Positions 16,596-22,992 are shown, counted from the stretch's first letter. The stretch: 24,094 nt of DNA from DATKGQ01 sp035510715 (GCA_035510715.1 DATKGQ010000009.1:1-24094), one strand, 5' to 3'. Translations and numbers: made by a program. Notes: generated by a model from the sequence alone, not told the origin.

Positions 16596-17093
16596 ATGAA
16601 TAAATCCAGGAAAACACTCATATATTCTCTTTCTATAGTAGCGGTCATTGTTGTTGGAGTATTAATATTTGGCTTTACGCAAGTTAAAGTTTATCCAGTC
16701 AACGGAAAATCTATGGAACCGACGCTTACGAGTGGGCAAAAAGTAATTGCCGTAAAAGGGACATCAAATATTTATCGCGGAGATATCATTGTTTTTAAAG
16801 AGAAAAATGTGGAATATATTAGTCGCGTCATTGGTCTGCCGGGCGATCAAGTTGTAGTTAAAGACGGATCAGTAGCAATCTATAATCAGGCAAACCGGAA
16901 GGGCTTTAATCCTGACGAAGACCATTCGTATTTAATCAAAAATGAAAAAACGGTTGGGAATATAGATCTGAAATTGGCTAGTAATCAGTACTTTGTATTA
17001 GGTGATAATCGGAGTGATTCCCTAGACTCCCGCGATTTTGGGCCAATTACTAAATCCAGTATTATTGCCACAGATGCACATGTCGAATCCTAA
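16596..17093 (+). CDS. lepB: Signal peptidase I with the catalytic Lys position replaced
   Basis: The 165-residue enzyme of the cell membrane should remove signal peptides from exported proteins. It has an N-terminal anchor at about residues 9-27. The nucleophile S39 sits in VNGKSMEPTL, and the box E sequence GDNRSDSLDSRDFGPI is intact. In the box D region the usual Y-I-K-R-V-I-G-LPGD reads YISRVIGLPGD, so the general-base Lys is Ser76. The ER-type enzymes carry His here, not Ser. It may use another base, be regulatory, or be inactive. No clear promoter is seen upstream. Confidence 0.88.
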   Translation: MNKSRKTLIYSLSIVAVIVVGVLIFGFTQVKVYPVNGKSMEPTLTSGQKVIAVKGTSNIYRGDIIVFKEKNVEYISRVIGLPGDQVVVKDGSVAIYNQANRKGFNPDEDHSYLIKNEKTVGNIDLKLASNQYFVLGDNRSDSLDSRDFGPITKSSIIATDAHVES

Positions 17094-17142
17094 ATAACAA
17101 ATAAGCTGAATTGTAATATAGGGCCGATAAACTATAACAGCC

Positions 17143-17179
17143 TACTATTCCCCGCATTTGGGAGTCGGCTAAGATAGTA
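17143..17179. repeat. Hairpin downstream of the signal peptidase gene
   Basis: Inverted repeat TACTAT/ATAGTA (17143-17148 with 17174-17179) with an inner TCCC/GGGA pair (17149-17152 with 17160-17163). It may mark the end of the signal peptidase message. The rest of the 310-bp gap holds the promoter and RNA candidate listed below. Confidence 0.35.
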
Positions 17180-17195
17180 TTACCAACAATAAATA

Positions 17196-17224
17196 TTGAC
17201 TTATAGTAAAGCTTATGCTATAGT
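17196..17224 (+). promoter_or_regulatory. Strong extended -10 promoter
   Basis: TTGACT (17196-17201), a 17-bp spacer and TATAGT (17219-17224) preceded by TGC form an extended -10 promoter. The spacer and -10 are partly dyadic (TATAG at 17202 with CTATA at 17218). It shares 24 of 33 positions with the promoter at 18308-18336. Confidence 0.75.
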
Positions 17225-17230
17225 GTATCC

Positions 17231-17337
17231 GTTTCGTTGAGGCATGAGGTCTCCGAGGCACTTTGACAAGCAGACAAACATGGTGAGTAATAAGTGTAGA
17301 TTAATTATTAATATACTCTCCCCTCTCACCATGTTTT
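17231..17337 (+). ncRNA. Candidate small RNA or structured leader
   Basis: About 107 nt run from the predicted start site of the 17196 promoter to a 12-bp perfect stem (17276-17287 with 17325-17336) that ends in a T-run. The 37-nt loop is AT-rich and can fold internally. It could be a free-standing small RNA ended by the hairpin, or an attenuator-like leader for the membrane-protein gene at 17404. No known RNA family is recognised. Confidence 0.45.
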
Positions 17338-17403
17338 ATAGATGAGGAAGAAAATAAACTTCACTTTATTGATTGGTAACCAAACCCCGAAAGGTAGAAA
17401 ACA

Positions 17404-17811
17404 ATGTTTTTCGATCTTGACGCTGAATACTGGTTTGGGTTCCCGGTGATCTTAACCATGGCACTTGGGATTTTCCTTGGCCTGATATTCGTCTGTCCCG
17501 GTGAGGCCGGAATGTTAACCATCCTCTCAATATTGTGCGGAACTTTTTCGTACGGAACTTTCTTGGTATGCACCAAGGGGGGCCGAATATTGGGGCGAAT
17601 GGTTTCAATGCCGGTGCTATATGCACTGATGGTACTGGATTATTGGTCCTTCAGCTATCAGCATCTCACACCCGGATATTTCTGGATTACCTATTTTCTG
17701 AGCTTTGTCGTCAGCGGCATAGTAACAGTAGTGTTAGGATATCATTTCACAAAACCCCGTACAGGAGATGACGTAAGTGAAAACATGCCGGCAGATAATT
17801 GTGAGTCGTGA
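17404..17811 (+). CDS. Small polytopic membrane protein, unknown function
   Basis: The 135-residue protein has four predicted membrane helices at about residues 11-31, 36-56, 68-84 and 91-112 and a polar C-terminal tail. An AAAGG Shine-Dalgarno lies before the ATG, unlike the leaderless genes to the left. Codon choice is richer in C/G endings than the neighbours, which suggests foreign origin. It follows the strong promoter at 17196 and the hairpin at 17276-17336. I know no family for it. Confidence 0.7.
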   Translation: MFFDLDAEYWFGFPVILTMALGIFLGLIFVCPGEAGMLTILSILCGTFSYGTFLVCTKGGRILGRMVSMPVLYALMVLDYWSFSYQHLTPGYFWITYFLSFVVSGIVTVVLGYHFTKPRTGDDVSENMPADNCES

Positions 17812-17842
17812 GATCTATCTCTCTGGGGACGTATCGTTCTCA

Positions 17843-18100
17843 ATGAAGATTAAGCGATTCGGCATTCCGCATACCTGGAGGATAGTACTCATAGAAGTAT
17901 TTTATGGGTATTTTATGCTCAGTGGCTATCCGCAGAAACATCGTCGATGCAAGTGTATCAAAATTCAGCACTGCTATATGCGCACTGGCGAAGTTCCATC
18001 AATGCCTGATGCGGTTGTTGTAGAAGTGCTACGATGCCAGGACGCGTTTGATCTCGAGCCGAGGACCTATTCCAAAGAACTGGAATACTCTTCTGTTTAG
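17843..18100 (+). CDS. Possible small basic cysteine-containing protein
   Basis: The 85-codon frame starts MKIKRFGIPHTWRIVL and contains a basic Cys-rich patch (HRRCKCIKIQHCYMR). An in-frame ATG at 17777 would add 22 residues but overlap the preceding gene. No clear ribosome-binding site is seen, so the call rests on coding-like composition and position between the membrane-protein gene and its downstream hairpin. It may instead be non-coding transcript leading into the ribozyme. Confidence 0.4.
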   Translation: MKIKRFGIPHTWRIVLIEVFYGYFMLSGYPQKHRRCKCIKIQHCYMRTGEVPSMPDAVVVEVLRCQDAFDLEPRTYSKELEYSSV

Positions 18101-18135
18101 AATCATCGATGGATGAGTTGGAATAAAGCGGGAAT

Positions 18136-18223
18136 GACAAGCAGATAGGATAATGCCTAAAGGTTGTCATGGGAGCTTATTCCATGTGTTTTCTTCCTTA
18201 TTATCTTGTCCGCTTGTCTTTTT
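18136..18223 (+). terminator. Branched terminator-like hairpin with T-run
   Basis: GACAAGC (18136-18142) pairs with GCTTGTC (18212-18218), followed by TTTTT (18219-18223). Inside, CATGG/CCATG forms a second hairpin, and GGATAAT can pair with ATTATCT. The T-run continues directly into the hammerhead ribozyme, whose stem III uses it. Confidence 0.65.
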
Positions 18224-18275
18224 CGTTCACGAATGTATGTTTCGTGCTGATGAGCTGAAAACAGCGAAACGAAAA
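18220..18275 (+). ncRNA. Type III hammerhead self-cleaving ribozyme
   Basis: Every part of a hammerhead is present. Stem III pairs 18220-18226 with 18269-18275 (7 bp, open end). Stem I pairs 18228-18233 with 18241-18246 (6 bp, loop UGUAUGU). The core CUGAUGA is at 18247-18253. Stem II pairs GCUG 18254-18257 with CAGC 18262-18265 (AAAA loop). G12-A13-A14 is GAA at 18266-18268, with A15.1 at 18269. Position 17 is U18227, so cleavage is expected after it, at a GUU site, leaving a 2',3'-cyclic phosphate and a 5'-OH at 18228. With stem III open, this is the type III arrangement. It lies downstream of the small membrane-protein genes and 32 nt upstream of a separate promoter. Confidence 0.9.
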
Positions 18276-18307
18276 TAATTATAGGAGTTATAAGGAGCTT
18301 TTAGTAA

Positions 18308-18336
18308 TTGACGAAGAGTCATGATTATGCTAAAGT
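18308..18336 (+). promoter_or_regulatory. Extended -10 promoter of the 18386 gene
   Basis: TTGACG (18308-18313), a 17-bp spacer and TAAAGT (18331-18336) preceded by TGC. The start site would be near 18343, leaving a leader of about 43 nt with a GGAGG ribosome-binding site. It closely resembles the promoter at 17196-17224. Confidence 0.7.
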
Positions 18337-18385
18337 ATACAAGTTCGAAAGTTGTTCTTTGACGCCACCAATCGGAGGAAAAAAC

Positions 18386-18760
18386 ATGACTGAGCCAGAG
18401 GCAATTTCTCAAAATGAAGAAGCTTCTCAAGAGCTAGAAGTTATTTTAACTTCTGTTGAAATAAGGAAGATAACCAAGAGGAATCTGGCTTCTAGCCTCT
18501 TATATTGGATTAACGCCGCTATCTTATTGGGCGTAGCAGTCATAATTTACCGCATCGACTCGGGCTGGCCATTTTCTGTCCCAATTGTTGTCGCGAGTTG
18601 TATCGGCCTGGCATTCGCTTTCGTTGCGACTTCGTATTTCGCCAGCTTTTTGATGGATATCATCGATTACGCGATCTACGTATACGCTGAGAAAATGAAA
18701 GAGAAAGAGGTCGAATCAGGGCAAACCATCGCCGCCGAGGCCCCGGACGCTGTCTCATAA
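18386..18760 (+). CDS. Small two-helix membrane protein, unknown function
   Basis: The 124-residue protein has an acidic N-terminal tail (MTEPEAISQNEEASQ), two membrane helices at about residues 40-55 and 64-85 and a charged, partly coiled C-terminal tail (YAEKMKEKEVES). An ATG at 18308 is in frame but lies inside the promoter. The GGAGG before 18386 fixes the start. Codon use favours C/G endings, as in the gene at 17404. No family recognised. Large hairpins follow the stop. Confidence 0.75.
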   Translation: MTEPEAISQNEEASQELEVILTSVEIRKITKRNLASSLLYWINAAILLGVAVIIYRIDSGWPFSVPIVVASCIGLAFAFVATSYFASFLMDIIDYAIYVYAEKMKEKEVESGQTIAAEAPDAVS

Positions 18761-18810
18761 GACATGCAATCCAGGCATCGCCTCTCCGGCGAAGCAACAA
18801 TCTCGAACGC

Positions 18811-18867
18811 CCCTCAGAGTTGGCCCATGATGTTCACGGACGTGAACAATATTGGAAACTCTGGGGG
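18811..18867 (+). repeat. Long two-part hairpin downstream of the 18386 gene
   Basis: The outer stem pairs 18811-18821 with 18857-18867 (11 bp, one G-T pair). An inner perfect stem pairs TGTTCAC (18831-18837) with GTGAACA (18842-18848) across a GGAC loop. It is a substantial RNA structure with no T-run of its own, placed just before the terminator at 18871. Confidence 0.5.
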
Positions 18868-18870
18868 ATG

Positions 18871-18960
18871 AGCCGTGAGGATGCAGTTGTCAGTAAGTTG
18901 ACTTAATCGGACCAACCGGTTCGCCAACCCAACTTCAACACTATCATCCCACGGCTTTTT
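18871..18960 (+). terminator. Long-armed terminator
   Basis: AGCCGTG (18871-18877) pairs with CACGGCT (18950-18956), then GGATG with CATCC, and deeper AAGTTG (18895-18900) with CAACTT (18930-18935). A run of five T (18956-18960) follows. The arm is unusually long for a plain terminator. Confidence 0.55.
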
Positions 18961-19018
18961 ACAAGGTTAAAATTATTAAATCAAAGTTGATATTTATCTA
19001 TATCCCGGTGGAGTGAGA

Positions 19019-19123
19019 TTGCAAATAAGTAAAAATTGCGGCTTAACTTTGGAAGATGCCTACCAAAAAGTACAGGCACTGGTGCAAGCATTAAGATTAA
19101 ACCTAAAACGTTTTTCGCATTGA
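19019..19123 (+). CDS. Possible 34-codon gene or gene remnant
   Basis: An open frame from TTG at 19019 (after GGTGGAG) to TGA at 19121 reads QISKNCGLTLEDAYQK and continues to NLKRFSH. The frame is open back to about 18980, with coding-like residues (VDIYLYPGGVR), so this may be the tail of a larger decayed gene. It contains helical DAYQKVQALVQALRLN. No family recognised. The rest of 18961-19135 shows nothing else. Confidence 0.3.
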   Translation: MQISKNCGLTLEDAYQKVQALVQALRLNLKRFSH

Positions 19124-19135
19124 GCTTAATATCTT

Positions 19136-20374
19136 TTAAGCTGCTTTGAAGTGCTGATTTCTATACTCATCGACTAAGCGGGGTGGCCCGATTTGTTTGC
19201 CTTCATCATCACTTGTCTTGACAGTTTTAGCTTCCCCTTCAGGAATCTCAACCCGGGTGGCTTTCATAACTATATTGAGTGGTTGTATGCCGACGTCATT
19301 TGTTAAATTGGTACCAATGCCGTCCATATCGCTGATCCGTCCGCTGAAATGTTTTTTAAGATCAACAATCTTTTTAAAGTTCAGATTGTCACTGAAAACG
19401 ATAAGTTTTGTCTTTGGATCAATGCCGAGATTGCGGTAAAAATTAATTGCTTGTTCACCAAAGCTGAACGGATCCCCCGAATCCTGCCGGAAGCCGCGTC
19501 ACAAATTAGCCTGCTTAATCGTAAAGTCCTGGAAAAAGAAATCAGTCCCGAAAGTATCAGTTAGAGCAATGGAATATTCCTTGCCGTAGCAGCCATACCA
19601 GTCTTCTAGGAACTGGTGGTGTGAGCGCCGGACGTTCTGGCCACGGATATCGGCCAGCGCGGCATAGACCATCGGCATCTCATGGGCGAACGTGCCAATC
19701 GGTTTCAAACCGTATTTTTGGGCCAGCGCGACATTACTGGTACCGACCAAATTTTCCGGACACTCATCGACTAAACGTTCCAGCACATGTTCATGCCACT
19801 TCAAACTAAAGCGGCGTCTGGTGCCGAAATCAACAATCTTAATATCCGGATGGTCTTTCAAGACTTTAATCTTCTCGCTCAAGCGCCGGTCGCCCTCGTT
19901 ATAAACATCAATCGGGCTAATATCATGGGATAGCAGATAATTCTCAAAATAAGTTTCACTGACCTAACTCATTACTACTGTTTCCCAAAACATTGCCACC
20001 GGCCAATCGCCGACGGTCTCAATTGCCAGATCATCAGTTTCATCGTCTTGATAGACCTCTACCGGTGGCAATTGGCTTTTCCCGAGATAATCGAGGTAGC
20101 TCTGGGGGAATATCGGCTGATCGCCGTTCATAGTCAGTGAGCCTAAAAATTGGGTTTCGGCTTTTGTTCAGCCCTGGCCGGACAGCACATCGAAATTGGC
20201 TTGCAACTGTTTCGGATCAACATAATCGATAATTCTTTGAGAACCCCGGTTATGCAGGGTGTATGTTACCTGGGCATTTGGGTCCTGCTGATATGCTAGC
20301 CGGCTCATCGTCGGTTTGTAATAATCCAGTCCGGCGCTTAACTCAGTTCCTTGTCTGGTAAGTGTTTCAATCAT
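19136..20374 (-). pseudogene. pncB: Nicotinate phosphoribosyltransferase gene with three in-frame stops
   Basis: A single frame of 413 codons aligns by eye along the whole length of E. coli PncB-type enzymes, which make nicotinate mononucleotide from nicotinate and PRPP. Kept features include the substrate motif DFGTRRRFSLKWHE, the phosphorylated His in GTFAHEMP, the RQDSGDPFSFGE phosphate loop, and VFSDNL plus GIGTNLT near the end. It is broken by TGA at 20168-20170 (codon 69), TAG at 19964-19966 (codon 137) and TGA at 19499-19501 (codon 292), with no frameshift. The ATG follows a GGAGG and overlaps the nicotinamidase stop by 8 bp, so the two were an operon. Probably a recent pseudogene. Confidence 0.9.
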
Positions 20375-21083
20375 GGCTAAATACCTCCAAGGGCCTCAGC
20401 GCGAAAGCTTCACCGGATATAACCTGATCAAGAGTCACAAACTTAGCCCCGGCGGCTTGCATCTCCTGAATAGCTAGCTCGCCGTCATGGGGCGTCAGAT
20501 TGACAGCCTTAATAGCATTGCTGACTACGTAGACGCCTACCCGTGACGGTTTGGTCCTGGCAAAGTGCAGAGCATCCAAAGTGGTTTCCTTAACACAGTA
20601 ATCTGTAGCCAGACCGCCAATCAAAAACGCCATCCACATGGCTTTAGTATTTAACTCGTTATCATAATAGCGGCTTAAGTTATTATAAATACCACCCTGA
20701 TATTTCCCGGACCGGTTAATATCAAAATAAGTATCAGGACCGAAACCGGAATATCCCGGATCATCGATGTAAGTCCCCTTGTTGATGATAATGTCGTTTT
20801 CCAAAACCTCAAGCCGCTCATGAAAAGCAGCACCGTCCGTATACTGGACACAGTGCTTTGGCCACTCACCGCCATTTTCCAGAAAATGGAGTGTATTACC
20901 AGGGTGCCAGTCGCGGGAAAAATAAACCTTACCGGCTTGCTGACGAACCCAGCGGTTTAGCTGATTCATTGGTTCAACAACATCATCACCGTTATGTATG
21001 GCTAAAGAGCCACCGGGACAAAAATCATTCTGAACGTCGATTGTCAGCGAGGTGATGTGATTATAAGTCTCTTTGCTTGTCAT
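20367..21083 (-). CDS. pncA: Nicotinamidase
   Basis: This cytoplasmic hydrolase converts nicotinamide to nicotinate for NAD salvage. From the ATG at 21083 (238 residues) the catalytic triad is D16 in TIDVQNDFCPGG, K102 in INKGTY and C163 in GLATDYCVKET. The metal site is D58 and H60 in SRDWHPG plus H77 in WPKHCVQ. A longer frame reaches 21140, but the predicted transcription start lies inside it and a GGTTGGA ribosome-binding stretch precedes 21083. It is followed by the pncB-like gene in an 8-bp overlap, and preceded by NrtR operator-like sites. With pncB broken, its product may have no local use. Confidence 0.92.
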   Translation of the reverse strand: MTSKETYNHITSLTIDVQNDFCPGGSLAIHNGDDVVEPMNQLNRWVRQQAGKVYFSRDWHPGNTLHFLENGGEWPKHCVQYTDGAAFHERLEVLENDIIINKGTYIDDPGYSGFGPDTYFDINRSGKYQGGIYNNLSRYYDNELNTKAMWMAFLIGGLATDYCVKETTLDALHFARTKPSRVGVYVVSNAIKAVNLTPHDGELAIQEMQAAGAKFVTLDQVISGEAFALRPLEVFSHD

Positions 21084-21116
21084 GATGTTATCCAACCTTT
21101 CAGTAATTGTATTAAA

Positions 21117-21170
21117 AACACTAAGTACGATATCAAACATAGTACATACTTAGTGTTAAGACAACACTAA
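21117..21170 (-). promoter_or_regulatory. pncA promoter with NrtR-type operator
   Basis: Read on the minus strand, TTGTCT (21159-21164) and TATGTT (21136-21141) are 17 bp apart. Overlapping the -35 is a perfect palindrome: TTAGTGTT (21150-21157), a 5-bp spacer, AACACTAA (21163-21170). A further half-site AACACTAAGTA (21117-21127) is an 11-bp inverted copy of 21147-21157. The same half-sites precede the regulator gene. Confidence 0.7.
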
Positions 21171-21182
21171 TATTGCAACTTC

Positions 21183-21857
21183 TTAATCAATCAACTTTAG
21201 GCTAGTCTCCAAGCTTTGTTTACGGAAAGCATAAATCAACGCCGGACGATGGGCGCCGTCGGTTGAATACTTAGTTGTCGGCCTCAATAAATCAAGTGCT
21301 AAAATCCGTTTTCGGAAGTTGCGTTTATCAAGTCCTCTCCCCAAGACAGCTTCATAGGCTTGCTGTAATTGAGTCAGAGTAACTTCTTTAGGCAATAATC
21401 CAAAAATCGCATTGGTATAAGTTACCTTTGAAGCCAAGCGTTCCTGCGCGTATTCGATAATTGTCTGATGATCAAATGCCAGTTCCGGTAATTTTGCCAG
21501 CGGCACAAATCGCGGCTGTTCACTAGCTTTTGCGGTGTTAACTTTTATATTCCGGCATAAACCCATATAAACTACCGAAACAGCATGACCCCTGGGATCA
21601 CGGGCGACAGTGTCAAATGTGTATAGCTGTTCAATAAACGGAAGTTTTTTAATATCAAGCCCGGACTTAGTGCGTAAAATTCGCTCTAATGCCGCGATTG
21701 TAGTCTCCCCTTTCGGGTTATAACCGCCAGGCAATGCTAAACCGCCTTTAAACGGATTGCGGCTGCGTTTAATCAACATCACGTTCAACTGGTGATCGAT
21801 CAACTGGAAGATAACAGCGTCAACTGTTAAAATCGGGGCTTCGTAAATGTGTTCCAT
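21183..21857 (-). CDS. nrtR: NrtR-type regulator (Nudix-like sensor plus winged helix)
   Basis: The 224-residue protein has an N-terminal Nudix-fold domain (about residues 8-140) and a C-terminal winged-helix domain (about 148-224) with the NrtR-typical LDKRNFRKRILALDLL helix. NrtR represses NAD-salvage genes and senses an NAD-derived ligand, ADP-ribose in studied cases. The Nudix box GGYNPKGETTIAALERILRT lacks the catalytic Glu residues (I60, T63, K64 stand in their places), so it should bind but not hydrolyse. An in-frame GTG at 21893 lies upstream of the predicted transcription start, so ATG 21857 with AGGA before it is preferred. It sits directly upstream of pncA. Confidence 0.9.
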   Translation of the reverse strand: MEHIYEAPILTVDAVIFQLIDHQLNVMLIKRSRNPFKGGLALPGGYNPKGETTIAALERILRTKSGLDIKKLPFIEQLYTFDTVARDPRGHAVSVVYMGLCRNIKVNTAKASEQPRFVPLAKLPELAFDHQTIIEYAQERLASKVTYTNAIFGLLPKEVTLTQLQQAYEAVLGRGLDKRNFRKRILALDLLRPTTKYSTDGAHRPALIYAFRKQSLETSLKLID

Positions 21858-21883
21858 AATTACATCCTGGTTATTTCTCCATG

Positions 21884-21923
21884 ACACTAACACAAATCTG
21901 AAAGAGTGTCAATATAACACTAA
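21884..21923 (-). promoter_or_regulatory. nrtR promoter and operators
   Basis: Minus-strand TTGACA (21907-21912) and TAGTGT (21884-21889) are 17 bp apart. A 21-bp near-palindrome at 21903-21923 (AGTGTC, then AACACTAA) covers the -35 and matches the pncA operator at most positions. A single half-site ACACTAA (21884-21890) covers the -10. This suggests autoregulation. Confidence 0.65.
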
Positions 21924-22870
21924 GTTGACATTTGTGGTATGCCGACAGCTTTTTTCAATTGTTGGGTACGCAAATCGAGCCGGTGTGATGACCAGCCGGC
22001 ATGATCCGGATCAGTCCGCTCCACCAGGCATTCTCTGATAACGACACTGCCGATATGGTGCTGGTCACGGCGTAGCCTTAAATCCGGATCAACACAAACC
22101 TGTGAGACCGTCTTGTCTTCGGGCGCTAATTTATCACTCCAATAGGCCGAGTTTAAAACTTGAACTTTATAATCTAGAGATAATCCGGCAGCGGACACGC
22201 TTACTAAACCGAGATGCCAGGGATGGTACGGACTTGAATCATACTTATTGTGAGGATCTTCCGAAAAGTGAGCCAATCGAACTACTCTTTTGGGTTCACT
22301 CTTACCAATTCGGTAATCGCGCCAGAAAAGCAGCAGTCCGGCTTGCAGACCGATTGCCTGACTTAAAGCGCTGCGGACTTTCGGATAGGTTTCAACAGGA
22401 GTAGCCCGATGCTCCTCGTTTAAATCTTGTCCGATTACAAGCAACTGATCATAAACCGAATCAACCATACGACTTGGCGGGTACTGGTCCAGGTAAAGTG
22501 GGCCATGAATCGGCTGATAAGCTGATTGGATACGCGCCCGGGCACTAATCTTGCCGATCCGGCCCGGCTGGGCAGGATCTTGAGCATGTTCGGCTCTAAC
22601 AAATAATCGCTGGGCATAACTAAAATAATAAGCTGCGGTTTCGGTGTCGGCCGCGCGGTATGCCATTTCCAGCGCCAGTTCACCAGTCCATAATATTCTC
22701 TGTGCGGTAGAGGTCTTAAATTCCTTAATAACTTCAGATGGGTCGATCAGGCCCTTGCACAATTTATCAGAAATTGAGTCGAGCATATCAGATCTTGTAG
22801 AAACTTCAGATTCCCAATTGCGATATGTTGATTCCCTGGGTTTGGATTTATGGATACGATGGTATGGCAT
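21920..22870 (-). CDS. Hypothetical protein
   Basis: The 316-residue soluble protein is rich in Arg, Asp and Tyr with no membrane helix. The first 150 residues look helical (LCKGLIDPSEVIKEF, ELALEMAYRAADTETAAYYF). The rest is mixed and contains RLAHFSEDPHNKYDSSPYHPWHLGLVS-like strands. No catalytic motif or family is recognised. Its stop lies inside the NrtR operator region, and it could be read through into nrtR. Adjacent to the NAD-salvage locus, but no link can be shown. Confidence 0.75.
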   Translation of the reverse strand: MPYHRIHKSKPRESTYRNWESEVSTRSDMLDSISDKLCKGLIDPSEVIKEFKTSTAQRILWTGELALEMAYRAADTETAAYYFSYAQRLFVRAEHAQDPAQPGRIGKISARARIQSAYQPIHGPLYLDQYPPSRMVDSVYDQLLVIGQDLNEEHRATPVETYPKVRSALSQAIGLQAGLLLFWRDYRIGKSEPKRVVRLAHFSEDPHNKYDSSPYHPWHLGLVSVSAAGLSLDYKVQVLNSAYWSDKLAPEDKTVSQVCVDPDLRLRRDQHHIGSVVIRECLVERTDPDHAGWSSHRLDLRTQQLKKAVGIPQMST

Positions 22871-22979
22871 AGCATATAATTACAGCATAAATAAAGTTAT
22901 AATACAAACCCATCTTCTACAAGGCCATTAGTTGTCTACCCCGAATATACCTAAAAATACTTTTATTAAAATTAACTAT

Positions 22980-22992
22980 ATTACAGTGTAAT
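22980..22992. promoter_or_regulatory. Perfect palindrome in a divergent promoter region
   Basis: ATTACA and TGTAAT flank a single G (7 bp each side if the next T/A pair is counted). It sits between divergent genes starting at 22870 and 23087, about 30 bp upstream of the -35 of the latter, and looks like a dimeric regulator site. Confidence 0.35.

Noticed and set aside
17231..17275. A second hammerhead upstream in the cassette (GGCATGAGGTCTCCGAGG)
   Set aside because: It resembles the core only loosely: CUGAUGA is not intact and the GAAA is missing, so it cannot form the catalytic centre.
17777..17842. Upstream extension of the 17843 frame
   Set aside because: It overlaps the preceding membrane-protein gene in another frame and lacks a ribosome-binding site.
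18308..18385. Upstream start for the 18386 membrane protein
   Set aside because: The ATG at 18308 in the longer frame overlaps the promoter hexamers, and a strong GGAGG precedes the ATG at 18386.
13033..20374. Reassigned stop codons (alternative genetic code) explaining the interrupted genes
   Set aside because: TAA, TAG and TGA each end intact genes in the same window, and the interrupted genes contain all three, so no single reassignment fits.
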